NCBI GenBank assembly: GCA_017644045.1
Contig: JAEPMI010000015.1
Location: 268,501 to 332,500 of the forward strand
Source: Deltaproteobacteria bacterium
GTDB taxonomy: Bacteria > Myxococcota_A > Polyangia > Polyangiales > Houyiibacteriaceae
Direction: 5' to 3'
Length of the DNA stretch: 64,000 nucleotides
The notes below the pieces were generated by a model. That model did no database searches, had not been told where the DNA came from, and saw nothing but the letters and a program-made list of their open reading frames with translations. This document shows positions 60,311 through 64,000 of this stretch, one piece after another. Each line of letters begins with the position of its first letter. Position 1 is the first letter of the stretch. The position numbers and the translations under genes are program-made.

Positions 60311-61089
60311 AGCGCCGCCGCGCACCGCTCGATCACGGGCACCAACGCGTCGTAGGCCTTGCGCGGATCGGTGCCTCGGCGAAGCGCGCGCCGATGCCGC
60401 GTGACCGTCGCCTGGTCGCCGCGCATCACCGGTCCGGTGAGCGCCGCCGGGACCCCGATGGTCTCGACGTTGTGGGCCACGGTGCGCAGCAGGCTGCCGA
60501 GCGCTCGCTCGGACGCCTTCTTCGAGAGCCCGAGCTCGCGCAGCAGACCGACGCCCACGAACGCGAGACCCGCCGCCCCGTTCGCGACGAGCGCGGCGGC
60601 CGCGTGGTAGGCCGCGCCGTGCACTCCCTCGGTGCCGCGCCCCATCGGCGTCGCGCCGCACGCCTTCGCGATGCGAGCCGCGGCGAGCCGCGCGCGCTTC
60701 GGTCCAGCCACGGCGAAGCAGGTGCCCGCGAGCGGCGGCGGTCGCTTCGGATCGGCGAAGCTCACCAACGGGTGCATCGCACCGAACGCGACCTTCGGGA
60801 ACTCGCGCGGCAGGGCTCCGTACGCGTCCACCCCGAGCGCGCCCGCGCAGTGCAGCAGGACCGGCGCGCCGTCCACGCGCTCGAGCACGCGCTGCGCGAC
60901 CGCCTCGATGGTCCCGTCCGGAACCGCGAGCACGACGACGTCGACGTCCATCCGTCGCGGCATCCGTCGCGCGCCCGCGAGACTGACCGTCAGCCCGGCG
61001 TCGTGGGTCCGCGCGAGACCCGCGATCAGGCCACGGCCGACTCGCCCGCGACCGACGACACACACCCGGAGCAGCTCATCCTTCGGCAT
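60292..61089 (-). CDS. Rossmann-like DUF2520 oxidoreductase family protein
   Basis: A 265-residue protein. RVCVVGRGRVGRGLIAGLA is an NAD(P) Rossmann GxGxxG, then VVVLAVPDGTIEAVA, LHCAGALGVDAYG and AMHPLVSFADPKRPPPLAGTCF, followed by a helical C-terminal domain (VHGAAYHAAAALVANGAAGLA). This is the F420/NADP-dependent oxidoreductase-like family with DUF2520. The reaction is unknown. ATG 61089 lies 14 bp inside nadD. Confidence 0.85.
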   Translation of the reverse strand: MPKDELLRVCVVGRGRVGRGLIAGLARTHDAGLTVSLAGARRMPRRMDVDVVVLAVPDGTIEAVAQRVLERVDGAPVLLHCAGALGVDAYGALPREFPKVAFGAMHPLVSFADPKRPPPLAGTCFAVAGPKRARLAAARIAKACGATPMGRGTEGVHGAAYHAAAALVANGAAGLAFVGVGLLRELGLSKKASERALGSLLRTVAHNVETIGVPAALTGPVMRGDQATVTRHRRALRRGTDPRKAYDALVPVIERCAAALQRKRK

Positions 61090-61660
61090 CGGCGGAGTAT
61101 AGCCGCCGGCTCCGCGCGTACTCGGCGACTTCGGGCGGCACGCGACCCTCGACGCTCTCGCCGTTCTGCAGTCGCCGGCGCACGTCCGTGGAGCTGAGCT
61201 CCGGCATCGTGAGCGGGGGCTCGGCGAGGCCGTGCTCGGCGAGCGCGCGCTCGTCGACCGGGTAGCCGCGCCGGCCGACCAGGAGCGGTGGCGCCAGCTC
61301 GAGGATCGCGTCCCAGCGGTGCCAGCGAGGCGTCGAGGGCAGGATGTCGCTGCCGATGATCAGCCGGAGCTGCGCGTCCGGGTTCGCCTGCTGCAGCGCC
61401 TCGAGCACGAGGAGCGTGCGGCTCTCCTGGAGCGTTCGCTCGATGCGGCTGACCTCGACGCCCTCGAGGGTCGCCATCGCCAGCTCGCACATGTGCACGC
61501 GATCCTCGAACGGCGCCGAGCCCTTGCCGAAGACGTGCTTCCAGGCGGGCACCACGATCACGCGGTCGACGCCGGCGCTCGCGCGCGCCCAGCAGGCGAC
61601 CAGCACGTGGGCCACGTGCGGCGGATCGAAGGACCCGCCGTAGACCGCGATGGTGCTCAT
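61076..61660 (-). CDS. nadD: nicotinate-nucleotide adenylyltransferase
   Basis: A 194-residue nucleotidyltransferase: IAVYGGSFDPPHVAHVLVA (GxFxPxHxGH form, here ending HVAH), VPAWKHVFGKG, LRLIIGSDILPSTPRWHRW, and the ISSTxxR-like motif ELSSTDVRRRL. It adenylates nicotinate mononucleotide in NAD synthesis. ATG 61660 overlaps the preceding gene's stop by 4 nt (ATGA). Confidence 0.92.
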   Translation of the reverse strand: MSTIAVYGGSFDPPHVAHVLVACWARASAGVDRVIVVPAWKHVFGKGSAPFEDRVHMCELAMATLEGVEVSRIERTLQESRTLLVLEALQQANPDAQLRLIIGSDILPSTPRWHRWDAILELAPPLLVGRRGYPVDERALAEHGLAEPPLTMPELSSTDVRRRLQNGESVEGRVPPEVAEYARSRRLYSADAEG

Positions 61661-62256
61661 CCCGAGACCGTGAGCTTGGCGCCGCGACCCTGCAGGACCT
61701 CGCGCCACACCGGCTTGCCGGAGGGCTCGAAGGTCAGCGCGACGATGCGCCCTTCGTCGTCGAGCTCGAGCATGCCGACGCGGCCTTCGCGGAGCGGGCC
61801 GGGGGTGAAGAAGTAGCGGTGGCCGAACTGCTTGAGCAGCGCCTCCTTCGACTGGCCGTAGACGATGACCGCGGCGTTCGCGATGTCTTCTTCGTCGAGC
61901 ACCTTCTTGTCGTGCACGACGAGCACGATGCGGTCGCCGACCATCTCGACCGCGCGCGAGGGCGCGGGTGGCAGCGTGCGCAGCCGGGAGATGCGGCGGA
62001 TCTGCGCGTCGGCCTCGAGGAAGTCCTCGATCTGATCGGGGGACCCATCCACGGCGACCGACACGGCCCGGCTGAGGAAGTCGCGACCGTCACCGTTGGC
62101 CAGGTCGTGGGCCCACTCCTTGGTCATCTCGACGAGGGTCGCGTCGTCTCCGAGGTAGATGGCCTGGTCGACCTCGGCGTCGCCGAGCAGGAACTCGGCG
62201 GCCTCGCGCAGCGAGGGCTTGGCGTCCTCGGCGGGCCCGATGAGCCCGATGCGCAT
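61657..62256 (-). CDS. degenerate calcineurin-like phosphoesterase-fold protein
   Basis: A 199-residue protein. MRIGLIGPAED, VDQAIYLGDDATLVE, RIVLVVHDKKVLDE, NAAVIVYGQSKE and RYFFTPGPLREGRVGMLELDDEG align in order with YfcE/MJ0936-type phosphodiesterases (DxH, GDxV, GH, GHTH, PGS). However DxH is GPAED and the histidines of GHTH are replaced by GQSK, so metal binding is probably lost. It may be a regulatory or structural relic. ATG at 62256 has TGGAG upstream; 62268 is an alternative. Confidence 0.6.
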   Translation of the reverse strand: MRIGLIGPAEDAKPSLREAAEFLLGDAEVDQAIYLGDDATLVEMTKEWAHDLANGDGRDFLSRAVSVAVDGSPDQIEDFLEADAQIRRISRLRTLPPAPSRAVEMVGDRIVLVVHDKKVLDEEDIANAAVIVYGQSKEALLKQFGHRYFFTPGPLREGRVGMLELDDEGRIVALTFEPSGKPVWREVLQGRGAKLTVSG

Positions 62257-62272
62257 CTGCGACTCCATCAGG

Positions 62273-64000
62273 TCACATGCGGTCCGCGCCCGCCCGGCGG
62301 CGCGCCTCGAAGTAGGCGTCGGAGATGGCGAAGCGGAGCAGGTCCCAGGCCTCCGGCACCTGACGCATCGCTGCCACCCGGTCCTTGGGCGACGCGCCGT
62401 CGTCCGGGCGCAGGTCGGCGAGCGCGAGGAGGGCACGGGTCGCCGCGGGGACCGCGCCCACCGCCAAGAGCGCCGCGCGGTCGCCGAGCTCGGCGGCCGC
62501 CAGCCCGAGGCTGCTGGCGTCGAAGTTGGCCGAGGCGACGACCTCGATGGCGACCGGGCCGAGGTTGTCCCGGACCTTCCGAGGGATGGCCTTGCCAACG
62601 CGGCGCGCCCAGTCTTCCAGCTCGCGCCGGTCCAAGTCGGCCCGGGTGTACATCGGGTCGTAGGTCTTCGCGAGGCCCGCGAAGCAGAGCGCGAGCTGAC
62701 CGGGGTGGGTGCGCATGGCGACCGAGAGGCCCGAGATGGCGACCTTGGTCGCGCGGGCGAAGAGGAAGGCTCGCTCGTGCGCGTCGGTGCTCGTCGAGAG
62801 CGCGCGGCCGACCACGAAGGTCAGCGGATCACCGCTCACCGGCACGCAGATGCGCGGCGCCACGTCGGTGATCAGGACGGTCACGTCGCCGTAGCCGAAC
62901 CACTGCGCGACCCGCAGTGCCTCGACGCGGAGCGGGTGGTCGCGCCCGACCTTCTCGGTCTTCCAGGCGCGGGAGTCGAAGGGGAGCACCTTGTCGAAGA
63001 TCTCGGCGCCGAGGCGGAAGAGCTCGAAGGTCGCGGCGCTGAGCATGCGCGGCGCGAGGTGCTCGTGGAGCCGCGGGTCGGCGGCGGCGGCGCCGACGCC
63101 CGGCGCGGCGCCGTTCGCGTCGAGGCGCGCGAGGATGACGTCGTCCATGATGCCGACGGCGGCGGCCGCGGACGCGACCGCGCGGCCCGCGTCCTTCTCG
63201 CCGCGCCACTCGTGCATCTCGGCGAGCCCCTCCCAGGCGAAGGGGTTGGTGAGGTCCTTCTCGAGGCTCCGATGGAAGTCGCCGATGGCCCGGTTGAGGT
63301 GCATCGACTGCGCGCCGGCGGCGTTCTGCCGCTGGTAGAGCTCGGCCATCGCCCGGAGGACCACCAGGTCGGTCGGGTTCGCCTTCCGCCCGGTGTCGAG
63401 CACGCGCTCGGCGGTGCGGAGGTCGCCCGCCTGCTCGTGCATCCGTGCCAGCCGCAGCAGGTGCTGCTGCTTCGCGTCGGGATCGATCTCCGCCTTGCTC
63501 AGCGCGCCGACGACCTTCGCGGCCTTGTCGAACGCAGCCTCCGACTCGTAGACCTGGGCCAGCCGGTCCATGGCCTCGAGGTCGTCCGGGATGAGCTTGA
63601 GGCAGCGCCGATAGGCGGCCTCCGCGCGCCGGGTGTCCGGCATGTGCCGCTGGTAGATGTCGCCGAGCGTGAAGAAGACCCACCGCAGGTCGTCGCGATC
63701 CTGCCGCAGCCGCGCGAAGCGGATCAGGGCCTCCGCGGCGCCGCGCCAGTCCTGGTCCTGCAGGCTCAGCTCTGCGAGGCGCCGGAGCGCGTCCACGTCC
63801 TGCGGATCGAGCTCGAGGGCAGCGCGCAGCGCGTCGCGTGCACCGGCGCGGTCGCCCATCGTCGCCTTGAGCGCCGCCTGGGTCCGGCGCAGCGAGCGCA
63901 TGACCGTGGCGTCGCCACCGGCCGCGAGCCGCCGATCGGCGAGGTCCGCGAGGTCGGCCGTGTCTCCGTCCTGCTCGAGCATGTCCCGCACGCGCTCGAA
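62273..64000 (-). CDS. large TPR-repeat protein (5' end outside window)
   Basis: At least 575 residues; the frame is open to the right edge (FERVRDML...), so the N-terminus is missing. Residues from the edge hold tetratricopeptide units such as ARDALRAALELDPQDVDALRRL, AEAAYRRCLKLIPDDLEAMDRL, AERVLDTGRKANPTDLVVLRAM. The C-terminal ~300 residues form a separate alpha/beta region (RLGAEIFDKVLPF, ITDVAPRICVPVSGDPLTFVVGRAL). Giant TPR proteins of this form are common in myxobacteria. It is 16 bp upstream of the phosphoesterase-like gene and likely in one operon with nadD. Confidence 0.8.
   Translation of the reverse strand, partial: FERVRDMLEQDGDTADLADLADRRLAAGGDATVMRSLRRTQAALKATMGDRAGARDALRAALELDPQDVDALRRLAELSLQDQDWRGAAEALIRFARLRQDRDDLRWVFFTLGDIYQRHMPDTRRAEAAYRRCLKLIPDDLEAMDRLAQVYESEAAFDKAAKVVGALSKAEIDPDAKQQHLLRLARMHEQAGDLRTAERVLDTGRKANPTDLVVLRAMAELYQRQNAAGAQSMHLNRAIGDFHRSLEKDLTNPFAWEGLAEMHEWRGEKDAGRAVASAAAAVGIMDDVILARLDANGAAPGVGAAAADPRLHEHLAPRMLSAATFELFRLGAEIFDKVLPFDSRAWKTEKVGRDHPLRVEALRVAQWFGYGDVTVLITDVAPRICVPVSGDPLTFVVGRALSTSTDAHERAFLFARATKVAISGLSVAMRTHPGQLALCFAGLAKTYDPMYTRADLDRRELEDWARRVGKAIPRKVRDNLGPVAIEVVASANFDASSLGLAAAELGDRAALLAVGAVPAATRALLALADLRPDDGASPKDRVAAMRQVPEAWDLLRFAISDAYFEARRRAGADRM

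Noticed and set aside
61087-61101. TATACT 6 nt before the DUF2520 ATG as a promoter
   Set aside because: The sequence is in the nadD coding end (RRLYSADAEG) and the codons TAT ACT explain it; kept only as a caution for the kinase box.

Overview
The window is very GC-rich bacterial DNA (about 70% G+C) and reads as a chromosomal segment of a myxobacterium-like organism (Myxococcota, probably near Polyangiales/Sandaracinaceae). The grounds are a DUF2378/TIGR02265-type protein (a family restricted to myxobacteria), many large lipoproteins with VWA, TPR or Cys-rich domains, a Hanks-type Ser/Thr kinase, a giant TPR protein running off the right edge, and long runs of genes with 4-nt stop/start overlaps. 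No rRNA, tRNA, CRISPR array, phage or transposase gene was seen.

Layout. 1-9.9 kb: a beta-CASP nuclease (cut by the left edge), an alpha/beta hydrolase, a hybrid histidine kinase with Glu at the receiver phospho-site, a translationally coupled acetolactate-synthase-like ThDP enzyme plus atypical KAS III pair, DUF2378, two orphan proteins and a nucleosidase. 10-19 kb: UPF0262, a HAD/App1-like phosphatase, three tandem integrin-beta-like VWA lipoproteins, a HEAT-like protein coupled to a methyltransferase, free-Met-sulfoxide reductase and an SDR dehydrogenase. 19-30 kb: mfd, an envelope set (lipoprotein, barrel, NAPE-PLD-like hydrolase), then a TPR lipoprotein, a protease-barrel fusion, a PSI-type Cys-rich lipoprotein and another lipoprotein. 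30-41 kb: epoxide hydrolase/TetR divergon with two operators, an RsmC-like methyltransferase, quinone oxidoreductase, CaCA-like exchanger, Hsp33, an isocitrate/isopropylmalate-type dehydrogenase with two coupled orphans, and an RND/MMPL protein. 41-50 kb: a nine-gene Mrp-type cation/proton antiporter operon (E-F-G-A'B-C-D plus two more D-type subunits and a small membrane protein). 50-64 kb: glucan phosphorylase, rpsT, LLM monooxygenase, holA, two envelope proteins, a ClpA/C-like unfoldase followed by a Ser/Thr kinase, a DUF2520-nadD-phosphoesterase-like operon and the start of a TPR protein.

The structures that ordinary genes do not explain are intergenic. One dispersed element (30803-30970 and 37296-37465, with a diverged relative at 18715-18879) sits between long inverted repeats that differ in each copy but always begin and end with CTAG and take in the TAG stop codon of the upstream gene, as if a conserved core had been placed in the loop of unrelated terminators. 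A second family of about 120 bp (18907-19026, 34193-34314, partial 9905-9960) carries a conserved 10-bp-arm hairpin. Many genes also have a GCTANNNT -10-like box only 6-10 nt before the start codon, which suggests leaderless or near-leaderless transcripts. Several membrane proteins at 37-49 kb carry acidic, Ser-Glu or His-rich low-complexity tails encoded by tandem DNA repeats.
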